Part shown: positions 18,083 to 26,519 of the stretch, in pieces
Position numbering within the stretch: position 1 is the stretch's first letter
Layout of the letters: each line of letters starts with the position of its first letter
Assembly: GCA_035501495.1 (NCBI GenBank)
Contig: DATJWB010000121.1
Coordinates: 1-64,000, forward strand
Reading direction: 5' to 3'
DNA: 64,000 nt
From: JAIQFL01 sp035501495
Lineage (GTDB): Bacteria; Acidobacteriota; Terriglobia; Bryobacterales; Bryobacteraceae
The notes under the pieces: generated by a model
The model's database searches: none
Told to the model about the DNA's origin: nothing
The model's input: only the letters and a program-made list of their open reading frames with translations
Program-made: the position numbers and the translations under genes

Positions 18083-18637
18083 TTATATTACGATTCCGTC
18101 CATGCGGAAGAGGCGCTTGACCGGCGTGAAGGGCGGGATCGCCTTGGGCTGGAGCAATGTAGTCTGATCGCACCAGAAGCGCAGCGGATCCCATTTTTCT
18201 CCGGTGCGGTAGTAGTGAAACAGGTAGGCGCGGTCGCACGCCGTATAGTCGCAATACCACTGGTCGGCGGCGGTAATGCCAATCTGGTGGAACAGTTCGA
18301 GCCCGTAGCAGGCGGCTTCGCGCTCGTATTCCAGGAGTTCCGGCAGCAGGTCTTCGGCCACCGGCGGCTTCTGCGGCCGGCCGATCTCAAATGCGCGCAG
18401 GCTTACGTTCCACTGCACCGTGTGGCCGAACAGGTGGCCCAGCAGAAAGAGGCGCTGTTCGGAAGTTACGGCGTGGTCGATGTGGATCTCCGCGCCGTCG
18501 AGATCGCCGCTGAGCGGGTCGGGGATGTCGCGGGTGACCACCGGGATGCGGTAGTGCTGCTCGAGGTGCTTCTGAACGCGCACACAGTAGTCCGCAAACG
18601 GCAACACAAGGCGCTGAGAGTCGGCGGGGTCCCCCAT
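18083..18637 (-). CDS. Hypothetical protein resembling ImmA/IrrE-type metallopeptidases, catalytic Glu replaced
   Basis: 184 residues, no signal peptide or membrane segment. The centre reads RLFLLGHLFGHTVQW and later YEREAACYGLELF, which is the order of an ImmA/IrrE or COG2856-type zinc peptidase (HEXXH, then an E-x-x-A segment). In place of HEXXH it has HLFGH: both histidines remain but the catalytic glutamate position is leucine. It could be a zinc-binding non-enzyme or the resemblance could be fortuitous. It lies between an HpcH/HpaI aldolase gene (6 bases upstream) and the uracil-DNA glycosylase gene (14 bases downstream) and is probably co-transcribed with them. Confidence 0.6.
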   Translation of the reverse strand: MGDPADSQRLVLPFADYCVRVQKHLEQHYRIPVVTRDIPDPLSGDLDGAEIHIDHAVTSEQRLFLLGHLFGHTVQWNVSLRAFEIGRPQKPPVAEDLLPELLEYEREAACYGLELFHQIGITAADQWYCDYTACDRAYLFHYYRTGEKWDPLRFWCDQTTLLQPKAIPPFTPVKRLFRMDGIVI

Positions 18638-18643
18638 GATCCG

Positions 18644-19417
18644 TTATGAGCTCAGCAGCGGTCCGAGGTACTTCCGTGCGCCGGCGGTCATGAAGCCGAT
18701 CTCGGTGGGGGCCTGAAAGAGTTGGAAGCCTTGCCGCACGTATTCTTCGACCTGTTCGGGAGTCCCCGCGGGACGTCCCAGCGCCTTGCCGTGGCGCTTG
18801 CCGGCATCCACGACCCTGGCGATGGCCTCGTGCAGGCGGGGATCATTTTGGTTGCCGCGCAATCCGAGCGAGAACGAGAGATCGCTGGTGCCGATGAACA
18901 TCACGTCGATGCCGGGTGTGGCGGCGATTTCGTCGATGTGCTCCACGGCGCGCGCCTCCTCGATAATCGCGATCACGGTGATGTTGTGATCCGCGGAGTC
19001 GTGGTAGCGATGCTCATCCGGCCAGCGGAAGCGAGCCAGAGTCGGACCGGATCCACGGCGTCCCAGCGGCGGATACCGGCACGCGGCGGCTGCCTGTTGG
19101 GCCAACTCTGGAGTGCTGCTGAAAGGGAAGATCACGCCGAAGACACCGGCATCGAGCACGCGTTTCGCGGTCCATAACTCGTTTACCGGCACGCGCGCAA
19201 AAGGTAGGGCGGGCAGACCGCGGGTCGCCAGCACCATATTCCGAAGGGTCTCTAGAGTGATCGGCGAATGCTCCATCTCGATCCAGAGAAAATCGAATCC
19301 GAGGGTGGCCATGTGCGCGGCAACATCCACGCTGTTGACCATGATGGTGGCGGCGAACACGGGCCTTCCTTCCCTCAGCTTCCGTTTGACGGGACTCTCC
19401 CACTGTGTTTCGTTCAT
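18644..19417 (-). CDS. HpcH/HpaI aldolase family protein
   Basis: 257 residues, full length for the family. The (beta/alpha)8 barrel motifs are FDFLWIEMEHSP, LPFARVPVNE (substrate arginine), GVFGVIFPFSSTPE, IAIIEEARAVEHIDEIA (metal-binding glutamate) and GTSDLSFSLG (metal-binding aspartate). Such enzymes cleave 2-keto-3-deoxy-sugar acids (GarL, RhmA) or 4-hydroxy-2-ketoacids (HpaI), releasing pyruvate, with a divalent metal. The stop of the upstream GH67-like gene overlaps its start. A tartronate-semialdehyde-reductase-like gene lies just beyond that, so a glucarate/galactarate-type route is plausible but unproven. Confidence 0.85.
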   Translation of the reverse strand: MNETQWESPVKRKLREGRPVFAATIMVNSVDVAAHMATLGFDFLWIEMEHSPITLETLRNMVLATRGLPALPFARVPVNELWTAKRVLDAGVFGVIFPFSSTPELAQQAAAACRYPPLGRRGSGPTLARFRWPDEHRYHDSADHNITVIAIIEEARAVEHIDEIAATPGIDVMFIGTSDLSFSLGLRGNQNDPRLHEAIARVVDAGKRHGKALGRPAGTPEQVEEYVRQGFQLFQAPTEIGFMTAGARKYLGPLLSS

Positions 19418-21921
19418 TTTCTGATCAGCCAGACCTCTGCAACCTGGACGCCCCGGCCATTACCCCCGAGGCCCGGCTCGCGCGTCCAATTCAGGTCCAA
19501 CTCTCCTTTGGCGGTTGCCTCGCGGGGAATATCGAATTCGAGCGGCGTTACCGGATTGGGCTTCTGCAGGAGCGGGTGGATTTCCATTCCTCCGCCGGCC
19601 ACCAGGCGGATCTTCACCGAGAGGCTATCACCGGCGTAGACGACCCGGAGCTTGTATTCGGCATTGGGGTCGAGGTTGTCGTAGTGCATCCGCAAGGGAG
19701 CGTCGACCAGCGACTCCGCATGAGTCCACCAGGAACTGCGCCAGGCGGCGCGGCCGGAGAATCCTACAAGAGAAGATTGAAGAAATGCAGGATCCTTCTC
19801 GTACCCGAGGCCGCGCACCAGGTGCGGCTGTTGCGAGAGATTGCCGAGATCGTCATAGAATCCGCCTGGGCCCGGATCGGTCCAGTTGACGATCTGGTCG
19901 AGCGCTTTGAGTTGCTCCTTCTCGTCGCTCATCTTTCGGATGTCGGCGAACTGCTGCTTGAGCCAGGTGCGGCTGTTGAGGGGGACGTCGAGGGTGTCGA
20001 GGTTGGCGCCTCGATCCGTCGAGATGGCCTTGTAACGGGCGACACTCAACTGCATCCGGATGCTCTGGAACAACGCCTCGGCGAGTTCGTAGATGCGGGC
20101 ACGCCGGATCGGCGCCGCGTGCTCGATGGCCGCGCGATTGAGGATCTCCTCCGCCCGCTCCATGGCTGTGACGGCTCCCGAAGTTCGGGAGTTTCGCAGT
20201 TCGAACACAGCCCTTTCTTCGAGGCCTTGCTCGTATAGCAGCCGGCTGCGGGTGTATGCGTCGTAATAGGCACGATAGAGCGCCTGCTGGAAGCGCCAGT
20301 TGGCGAGCACTTGGGGTGATGCCGATTGTTCCATTTCCTGGAACTGTTCGAGTGTAGTCTCGACCCCGGAATTGGCAGCCAGCGGCCCACGCCAGTTCCG
20401 CTCCAGCGCCAGGAGTCCCTGCGCGAAGCTGTCGGCATAGCGCCGGCCGATGAAATATCGCGAGTAGTCGCGCAGGATATCGATGATCTTCGCGTCCGGG
20501 TTCCAGCCCAACGCGCTCCAAATCATCTTGTTCACATCGTCGTTGCAGCCTTCCGAGTAAGTCAGGAAGCCGATGGTGTACGGCTGGAGCAGGCGGAAGA
20601 TATTGGCCTCGTCAACGGGCCTCGGATTGATGGTCTCGCGAGCCTCGGTGAGCGCGTAGGCCACGTCCCAGTCTGGCACCGGGTACTGCGACTGGCGGCT
20701 GTGGGTGATGTCCGGGTAGTGGCGGATGGGGTACCGCTGCGGCACGGCGGCGCGCAGTTCGGGCAGGCTCATGCGCACCTGCGGACCGAAGACCACGCCG
20801 CCGAGCCAGGCTGGCTGACGGGTTTTGAGGATGTCGAGGAACTGATCCATCCACTCGCGATTGAAGCTCTGCGGCGAGACCCACATCTGCGCCTTCGGAT
20901 GATAGCGGTGCAGCACCTCGGTCTCTTTTTCGAGCAACGCCAGCAGGTATTTGGGCTCGGTGTGGCCCGGATCGCCGCCCGGGACGAAGACTGCGTCGAT
21001 GCGCGGAAGCTGCCGGAAGACCTCTCCCCATTCGTGGAGCGCGAATTCGACAGTCTTTGGGTCGGAGTAGTCCTTGTCCATCGCCGGATACCAGATCCAG
21101 ACATCGAGTCCGTAGGAATCGGCCAGGCGGGACATTTCGACCATCATCTGCATCGGCGGCAGCGGGAAGTGCGGGCTGTCGGCATCGTCGTCGGATCGCG
21201 GCGGGATCAACTCCACGGCGTTGGTGCCGAAGACCGCGAGGTCGCGCAGGTACTGCTCCCAGACCGGCACGTCCCAGCCGTCGTAGGAGTTGGTCTTCGG
21301 ACGATAGCCGAGCTGGTGGCCGCGCAGAGCATATTTGGGCGCGCTAGCGATGGCTAGATCGTCGGGCACCTCGAGGACATCCCGCTCCATCTGCAGGCGG
21401 CGGAGCAAGGCCCCAACTCCGAAGAGGGTGCCGCGTGCATCGTTACCGGCCACTACGACCACGCCATCGATAACTTGCAGGCGGTATCCGTCAGCGCCAG
21501 GGGCTGGTGGAATGAGGCGGCTCGCAAATCGGCCGGGCTGGCGGCCTACCAGAATCGCGGGGCTCGATCCTTGCCAGGTTTCGACGATCGGCAGGCGGAT
21601 GCGCGTGCGGCTCCGGATCTCGTCTACCAACATCGAGGCGGCCTTCCTTTCGGGGCCGGCGAGAGCGGGCGGCGCGACTACCACTGCGGATCTGAGATCG
21701 AGGGCGAGGGCTGGCGCACCCAGGAAGAGGAACGTGAGAAGCCTTCTTCTTAGACCGGAAATTGTCGCCCGCCCGAAAAGCGTCGCGATGAATCGAGACG
21801 CGGCAGCCTCAAAAGCCCCTTCGCCGCCAGCGACACTGCGCACGCCCAAAAAGCGTCCCGATGAGTCGGGATGCGGCAGGCAGGAGTGCCTGCGCCACAT
21901 CGCCGGTACAAGGGTTTTCAT
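19414..21921 (-). CDS. Secreted glycoside hydrolase-like protein (GH67N/GH20b-type N-terminal domain); start uncertain
   Basis: The open frame has 835 codons, but the first ~53 lie inside repeat copy C. The recognisable protein starts near 21765 with RRRLLTFLFLGAPALALD, a Sec signal peptide. An N-terminal domain follows (AASMLVDEIRSRTRIRLPIV, AGNDARGTLFGVGALLRRL) of the type preceding alpha-glucuronidase and hexosaminidase barrels. The central barrel-like region has ELIPPRSDDDADSPHFP, WIWYPAMDKDY, VFVPGGDPGHTEP and FLTYSEGCNDDVNK. The C-terminal ~150 residues are beta-rich. It probably acts on plant or microbial glycans outside the cytoplasm; catalytic residues cannot be assigned. In frame, the only ATG/GTG/TTG codons before the signal peptide belong to the repeat; an ATT at 21762 is an alternative. 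Confidence 0.7.
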   Translation of the reverse strand: MKTLVPAMWRRHSCLPHPDSSGRFLGVRSVAGGEGAFEAAASRFIATLFGRATISGLRRRLLTFLFLGAPALALDLRSAVVVAPPALAGPERKAASMLVDEIRSRTRIRLPIVETWQGSSPAILVGRQPGRFASRLIPPAPGADGYRLQVIDGVVVVAGNDARGTLFGVGALLRRLQMERDVLEVPDDLAIASAPKYALRGHQLGYRPKTNSYDGWDVPVWEQYLRDLAVFGTNAVELIPPRSDDDADSPHFPLPPMQMMVEMSRLADSYGLDVWIWYPAMDKDYSDPKTVEFALHEWGEVFRQLPRIDAVFVPGGDPGHTEPKYLLALLEKETEVLHRYHPKAQMWVSPQSFNREWMDQFLDILKTRQPAWLGGVVFGPQVRMSLPELRAAVPQRYPIRHYPDITHSRQSQYPVPDWDVAYALTEARETINPRPVDEANIFRLLQPYTIGFLTYSEGCNDDVNKMIWSALGWNPDAKIIDILRDYSRYFIGRRYADSFAQGLLALERNWRGPLAANSGVETTLEQFQEMEQSASPQVLANWRFQQALYRAYYDAYTRSRLLYEQGLEERAVFELRNSRTSGAVTAMERAEEILNRAAIEHAAPIRRARIYELAEALFQSIRMQLSVARYKAISTDRGANLDTLDVPLNSRTWLKQQFADIRKMSDEKEQLKALDQIVNWTDPGPGGFYDDLGNLSQQPHLVRGLGYEKDPAFLQSSLVGFSGRAAWRSSWWTHAESLVDAPLRMHYDNLDPNAEYKLRVVYAGDSLSVKIRLVAGGGMEIHPLLQKPNPVTPLEFDIPREATAKGELDLNWTREPGLGGNGRGVQVAEVWLIRK

Positions 21922-21973
21922 GGGTTTCGGTGGGCCGGCGGGGCCCGTGGGTACAGGCAGGAGTGCCTGCGCC
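21770..21973. repeat. MITE/REP-like repeat, copy C
   Basis: Inverted relative to copy D. It includes GGCAGGAGTGCCTGCGCCAC (complement of the GTGGCGCAGGCACTCCTGCC end) at 21879-21898. A second end-like copy lies at 21957-21973, beside the GGGCCCCGCCGGCCCACCG block also found in copy A. It begins three bases after the stop codon of the reductase gene (minus strand) and runs up to the signal peptide of the GH67-like gene. Confidence 0.8.
21848..21874 (-). terminator. Terminator-like hairpin carried by repeat copy C
   Basis: On the minus strand a 9-bp stem (GCATCCCGA / TCGGGACGC, one G-T pair) with a CTCA loop is followed by TTTTT. It lies about 100 bases beyond the stop of the reductase gene and upstream of the GH67-like protein, so it may separate their transcription. 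Confidence 0.55.
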
Positions 21974-21976
21974 CCA

Positions 21977-22882
21977 TTATGCTCCGGCGGCGGTTCCCTT
22001 CTTCACTTCGATCCCGGCCATCTGTTCGATGAACGTCGCGATCGCCGAGTGGTCAAGGTCTCCCTTACCTTCGTTCATGAGCGCCATGATCATCTGCTGT
22101 ACGAGGCTGGTGAGGGGCAGCGAGACTTTCATCGATTCGGCGGCCAGCAGGGCGTTCCGCAGGTCCTTCTGGTGCAGCTTGATGCGGAAACCCGGCTTGA
22201 AGTTGCGGGAGATCACCATGGGCGCCTTGGCGTTGAGTACCGTGCTGCCGGCGAGTCCGCCCTTCACCGCGTTGAAGACGACTTCCGGATCGAGCCCGGC
22301 GCGGGTTGCCAGCACCAGTGCTTCGCCCATGGCGGCGATGTTGCAGGCCACCATGATCTGGTTGGCGAGCTTGGTGACGTTGCCGGCGCCCACGGGACCC
22401 GTCAAGGTGACGCTGGACCCCATTTTCTGCAGGATGGGCTGAACCTTGTCGAAGGCTTCCTGCTTGCCTCCCACCATGATGGCGAGCGTCCCATCGACGG
22501 CTTTTGGCTCGCCGCCGCTCACCGGCGCGTCGATGAACTCGACGCCCCTGGCGGCGCAGGCGGTGCCGACTTTCTGCGACACGATCGGGCTGATGGAACT
22601 CATGTCCACGACGATCGATCCGGGGCGAGCGCCCTCGAGGACACCGCCGGACCCGAGGACCGCCGTCTCCACGTCCGGCCCGTCGGGCAGCATGGTAATG
22701 ATCACGTCCGCCCGCGCGGCGGTGTCGGCGCACGATGTGCCGCGTTCCGCGCCCGCCTCCGCCACCTCAGCGAGCGGGGCTGGGAAGACATCGAAAACCA
22801 CCAGGCTGTAACCCGCCTTGAGCAAATTCTTAGACATGGGTTTCCCCATGATGCCAAGACCAATGAATCCGATTTGAGGCAC
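21977..22882 (-). CDS. 3-hydroxyisobutyrate dehydrogenase family reductase (tartronate semialdehyde reductase-like)
   Basis: 301 residues from a GTG at 22882 with AAAGGAG upstream; the open frame to 23401 is not part of the family. The N-terminal Rossmann motif is GFIGLGIMGKPMSKNLLKAG, the substrate-binding motif is FIDAPVSGGEPKAVDGTL, and the catalytic lysine is in GNVTKLANQI. The enzyme reduces a semialdehyde (tartronate semialdehyde in GarR, methylmalonate semialdehyde in MmsB) with NAD(P)H in the cytoplasm. The neighbouring HpcH/HpaI aldolase favours GarR activity, since GarL and GarR act in sequence on glucarate/galactarate, but kinase and dehydratase genes are missing here. Confidence 0.87.
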   Translation of the reverse strand: MPQIGFIGLGIMGKPMSKNLLKAGYSLVVFDVFPAPLAEVAEAGAERGTSCADTAARADVIITMLPDGPDVETAVLGSGGVLEGARPGSIVVDMSSISPIVSQKVGTACAARGVEFIDAPVSGGEPKAVDGTLAIMVGGKQEAFDKVQPILQKMGSSVTLTGPVGAGNVTKLANQIMVACNIAAMGEALVLATRAGLDPEVVFNAVKGGLAGSTVLNAKAPMVISRNFKPGFRIKLHQKDLRNALLAAESMKVSLPLTSLVQQMIMALMNEGKGDLDHSAIATFIEQMAGIEVKKGTAAGA

Positions 22883-22944
22883 AATGCGCTCCTTTATTCT
22901 GTTCCGAACTGCGATTATACCCGAGTGAGGACGGCCGGGGCCGA

Positions 22945-24894
22945 TCAGGGCAACTGGATGGCTTCCTGCCAGCCGACGGCGGGCGCATCGTGCGTGAGCG
23001 TGCCCGCCATGTATCCAGGATCGTTCATCCAGTAGTAGTTGGAATTGTATTGGACTTTGTACGATTCGCCGGTGGTCGGGTTGATTACGTCCACAGTTCC
23101 GAGAATCCCGTTCTCCCGCTTGCGTGAAATCTCGTCGTAGCGGGCCTGCTGTTCCCAGTAGGAGCGGGAAATCAGGTCCGAGGTTTGGCGCTGGTTTTCG
23201 GCAATGGCGGCAAAGGCGCGTCGCTGCAGCTCCTGGGAGTGCTGGATGTCCTCGGCGACAAGCTGATTGCTGGCTTCCTTGTTTCTCGCACGCCACACCG
23301 AGTTGACTTGCACCGAGCGCACTACCTCCTGAGCAATGCTTTCGGCGCTCTGCTGCCACTCCGGCACCGCCAGATAGCCGCCCAGGCGATACACGAACCA
23401 CATGGCTCCGCCCTGTCCGCGACGGGTGGCGTCGGTCGGAGATCGCACCGTGGCAGCCAGGTAGTATCCGCGCAATTCGGTTCCTTGGGCGTTACAGGTG
23501 AAGGTAACGTCGCCGACGGTAACCTGGGGCTGCGGCACGCCGTCCTCCTGCGCCGACCGGGTGACCATGGGAACCAGATCCGCACGGTTATTGCCCGTGA
23601 CTACGCGCACGCCGCCGCACTCCTGGCGGACGTGCTCGACGTAGTAGCGGGCGAACTGCTGGCCGGAAAGGTAGGCCTGAATCTGGATCTTCGATCCGTC
23701 ATGCTGTGGAAGAGAACCTGACGTCATGTTGCCCATGGGTGTGTAGATGGGCTCCATGTAAGTCCCGAAATCTTTCTGCCCCAGCTTGATCAGGATTCCG
23801 CCGCCGGGTGCGAGCATGACCATCTCGGGGCGGATATCCGTGGTGGAGAAGCGGTACATTCCTCCGATCACTTTCCAGCCCTGCGGCACGGAGAGGCTGA
23901 AGGCGTTCTCCATGGGGTCGGCCCAGCGTACATATTGGACGGCTCCCAGTGGTGCTCTTTTCGCCGGCGCGCCGCCTGCCCCTGCGGGTGCATTGGCGAT
24001 CCGGAAGCTCTGCAGCACTCCGGCGAAAGCGGGCGTCTCGGACCCGTAAGAATCGGCCGGCGCCGCTACGCTGTAGAGCAGAATGGAAACGCCATTTTGG
24101 GAGTTGGCCCAAGTCATCATGACCGCGTTCTTGCGTTGGGTGGTCCGCGCGCCGGTGACCACAAATCGTCCCGACACCCGCGGAGCGCTCCAGGGCATCT
24201 GGGCGTCGAGCTTCACGGCGAGTTGCCGTACGAGGATACCGGCCTGACGGTCGTCAAGCTGACGCTTCTCGAGGAACATGGGCCAGATGATGACACGTTC
24301 GCCACGGTCGCCCTGCAGGCTGAGCCTGCCAAGCTTGGGATCCGTGTCTACCTTCCATGCGGCAGGGTGACTCAGCGAGAAGCCCATGGGGTCGCTGTGA
24401 TTCGTCCATCCGGCGGCCCCTGGCGCAGGCGGGGAACCCGCCGCGGGGCGGCCGGGCACCGGCGGCAAGGATTCTCCCGGTCGGGCGGATGCGACTTTGG
24501 GAGAGGCCGCCAGTTTTCGGGCGCCGCCCGCCGCCGCAGCCTTCGAGTCTGAATGACTCGCTGGAGGCGCCGTGGGTGCTAGCGGCACTTGCGCCGGCAC
24601 GGCCGCAGGCGTGGCCGGAGCTTCCAGCATCACCCGAATGATCCGCTCGCTGACGGATGCATTCTTCAGCTCGATGATCTGATCGGCGGTGAGGTCGGCG
24701 GGCGGGCCTTTGCGCCTGATCTGCTGGATGATAATCTCTTCGCCGACGCCGGCTTTCGACAGCCGGATCACGTCGTCCACGGTGACACCGCCCTTGGCGT
24801 TGCCTGGCCCCGGTGCCTCCCGAGCACACAGCGCCAACACGCCGGAAATTGCCGCAACTGTCAGCAGAGCGAATCGCAAGAAGGAGAGCTTCAT
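22945..24894 (-). CDS. Secreted hypothetical protein with N-terminal VDDVI-type motif module
   Basis: 649 residues, function not recognised. A signal peptide (LRFALLTVAAISGVLALC) is followed at about 35-90 by a helical module (TVDDVIRLSKAGVGEEIIIQ, ADLTADQIIELKNASVSERI). A proline/alanine-rich linker runs to ~165. A soluble region with DPMGFSLSHPAAWKV follows, and a second similar block, DPMENAFSLSVPQGWKV, suggests an internal duplication of about 150 residues. The C-terminus has a helical segment (SQELQRRAFAAIAENQRQTS) and ends with a tyrosine/asparagine-rich stretch. The same N-terminal module opens the adjacent upstream protein, 23 bases away, and the two genes are surely one transcription unit. 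Probably periplasmic or extracellular. Confidence 0.7.
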   Translation of the reverse strand: MKLSFLRFALLTVAAISGVLALCAREAPGPGNAKGGVTVDDVIRLSKAGVGEEIIIQQIRRKGPPADLTADQIIELKNASVSERIIRVMLEAPATPAAVPAQVPLAPTAPPASHSDSKAAAAGGARKLAASPKVASARPGESLPPVPGRPAAGSPPAPGAAGWTNHSDPMGFSLSHPAAWKVDTDPKLGRLSLQGDRGERVIIWPMFLEKRQLDDRQAGILVRQLAVKLDAQMPWSAPRVSGRFVVTGARTTQRKNAVMMTWANSQNGVSILLYSVAAPADSYGSETPAFAGVLQSFRIANAPAGAGGAPAKRAPLGAVQYVRWADPMENAFSLSVPQGWKVIGGMYRFSTTDIRPEMVMLAPGGGILIKLGQKDFGTYMEPIYTPMGNMTSGSLPQHDGSKIQIQAYLSGQQFARYYVEHVRQECGGVRVVTGNNRADLVPMVTRSAQEDGVPQPQVTVGDVTFTCNAQGTELRGYYLAATVRSPTDATRRGQGGAMWFVYRLGGYLAVPEWQQSAESIAQEVVRSVQVNSVWRARNKEASNQLVAEDIQHSQELQRRAFAAIAENQRQTSDLISRSYWEQQARYDEISRKRENGILGTVDVINPTTGESYKVQYNSNYYWMNDPGYMAGTLTHDAPAVGWQEAIQLP

Positions 24895-24917
24895 ACGCCC
24901 ACGTGCTCCTCAGATGC

Positions 24918-25805
24918 TTACTCGGTGAGGTGAAACGAATAGATTTTTCCCGAAGCGCCGGTAGAGCCCGGCGGAAGAAAGCCGTACTCTCCCGGTTCCA
25001 AACCCGATTGGAAGCTCACGCGGAACAGACGCGGAGCGATTTTAGTTCCCTCAAAGCGGACCAGGTCTCTGGCGGCGCCGCTTTGGGCGTGAAATACCCC
25101 GCCGGTCACGCTGCGGAAATCGCGATTCTCTTTGCTCACGTGGAGGCGGACAAGCTGGTACTCGGTAATGGCTACACCTTCCGGCGCCACAATCAAAACC
25201 TCGAGCGGCGTGGCGTGGACGTTGGGACTCTTAGGCCCGATCACGTGCCCGTTGAGATTACCCTTAATGACCCCCAGAGTCGCCACGGACTTAGCCACCC
25301 CTGCGCTCTTCCAATACACAACTTCGGGTGCCAGCTCGGCCCATTGATCGGCTTTCCTGACGTAGACGCCGACCTCGGTTGGCGCGGAGATCTCGTGCTT
25401 GGTTAAAGGGGCAGGCGGGGCATGCGCCGCCGCAATGGGAGGGGCTGGACTCGCGAGTTCAGGCGGCGACGAAGCAGGCGTTTCGGCCCGCGAGGGATCG
25501 AGCATCACCTGGATGATGCGGTCGCTTACCGACGCAGACTTGAGCTGGATGAGCTGATCGGTGGATAGGTCAAAACCGCCGGGGCGCTTACGGATCTGTT
25601 GGATGATGATGTCTTCGCTGATGCCGGCCCGGACGAGCTTGATCACATCTTCGACGGTCATGCCGGGATTGGTGGGGATGCTTCGCGCAGCACCTGCCCG
25701 TTGGATCCTCGCGTTGGCACCGGGCACCGGAAGGCTGAGAATGCCGATCGCGAGCAACGCACATACCGTCAGCCGGCATCCGGCACCCTGCCCGGAATCG
25801 CGCAT
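24918..25805 (-). CDS. Secreted hypothetical protein sharing the VEDVI-type motif module
   Basis: 295 residues from the ATG at 25805, preceded by GGAGAGG; the frame to 25934 has no signal. A signal peptide (LTVCALLAIGILSLPVPGANA) is followed at about 48-100 by the module MTVEDVIKLVRAGISEDIII ... DLSTDQLIQLKSASVSDRI, clearly homologous to the one in the downstream gene. After a proline-rich linker comes a beta-rich domain (EVGVYVRKADQWAELAPEVV, GVAITEYQLVRLHVSKENRD, LEPGEYGFLPPGS). The last phrase resembles proteins that tune surface or stress properties, but no function can be named. First gene of a two-gene operon. Confidence 0.7.
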   Translation of the reverse strand: MRDSGQGAGCRLTVCALLAIGILSLPVPGANARIQRAGAARSIPTNPGMTVEDVIKLVRAGISEDIIIQQIRKRPGGFDLSTDQLIQLKSASVSDRIIQVMLDPSRAETPASSPPELASPAPPIAAAHAPPAPLTKHEISAPTEVGVYVRKADQWAELAPEVVYWKSAGVAKSVATLGVIKGNLNGHVIGPKSPNVHATPLEVLIVAPEGVAITEYQLVRLHVSKENRDFRSVTGGVFHAQSGAARDLVRFEGTKIAPRLFRVSFQSGLEPGEYGFLPPGSTGASGKIYSFHLTE

Positions 25806-25918
25806 AGGGCCTCTCCAGGGCCGATTATACGCTGGCGGACCGCCAAATTCAAGATTTGCAGGCCTATATCTCTTCTTCTGTGAAACCGGCCGGCTGCACA
25901 GATCAAGAACCCCTCCCT

Positions 25919-25950
25919 TAGGGTGCGAATACACCGACCCTAGGGTGCGA
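25919..25950. promoter_or_regulatory. Tandem direct repeats TAGGGTGCGA in a divergent intergenic region
   Basis: Two identical 10-mers at 25919-25928 and 25941-25950, start-to-start 22 bases (two helical turns), each preceded by CCC. They sit in the 253-base divergent gap between the secreted-protein operon and the receiver-like gene at 26059. The arrangement fits binding of a tandem regulator dimer. Confidence 0.45.
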
Positions 25951-26058
25951 TCCTAATTGAGTCAAATGGCGCCCGACATTACTTTGGAACAATGCCGCAG
26001 GCATCTTGGGGGCGGCCCCAGTCAGGAGACATTATCGTTAGTCATCAGAAAGGGTTAA

Positions 26059-26445
26059 TTGCGCAAAACCACGATCCTGATCGTCAGTACCCCCGCGCTC
26101 TCTCGGATCATCATGCATCTCTTTCGCGGCCGGTCAGAGTTTGAAGTGGTAGGCACCCTGAGCAGTTTCGAGTGCCTCGGGCAGCAGGCCGGACGGCTCC
26201 TGCCGGAACTGATCGTTGCCGACGTGAAGCCAGTGAGCATCAGGATTAGTAGGGCGGTCGCGTCCATCAAGCGGTTCAGTCCGATATCCAAGTTGATCTT
26301 GATCTGTCCAGTCGGAGATCTTGCCCGGGCGGCCCGCCAATGCGGCGCCGATGCCTGTTTGAGCGATGCGAGGCTGACGGGCCATCTGGTGCGGACGGCC
26401 CGTTCGTTAAGGGAGCAGCGGAGGCTTGTGAACGCAGGGGATTAG
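26059..26445 (+). CDS. Degenerate receiver-domain protein
   Basis: 128 residues, single CheY-like domain without an output domain. TILIVSTPALSRII is beta1, with serine/threonine where the acidic pair normally stands (DDxx). PELIVADVKPV carries a candidate phospho-aspartate. The conserved lysine of beta5 is not evident: CGADACLSDARL replaces the usual GAxxYLxKP. Two of the conserved receiver positions therefore look lost, and phosphorylation is doubtful. The start is TTG with GAAAGGG upstream. It precedes the propeller/lectin gene by 74 bases and may be co-transcribed. Confidence 0.6.
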   Translation: MRKTTILIVSTPALSRIIMHLFRGRSEFEVVGTLSSFECLGQQAGRLLPELIVADVKPVSIRISRAVASIKRFSPISKLILICPVGDLARAARQCGADACLSDARLTGHLVRTARSLREQRRLVNAGD

Positions 26446-26519
26446 GCAGCATCCCCGCTGCGCCTCCCGGTTCTCAAATCATCCACCAAAAGCCGTGTTT
26501 CAGAACCCAAAGGAGAAGT

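Noticed and set aside
22883..23401. Upstream extension of the reductase frame
   Set aside because: It runs through the neighbouring secreted-protein gene and the Rossmann motif begins right at the GTG at 22882.
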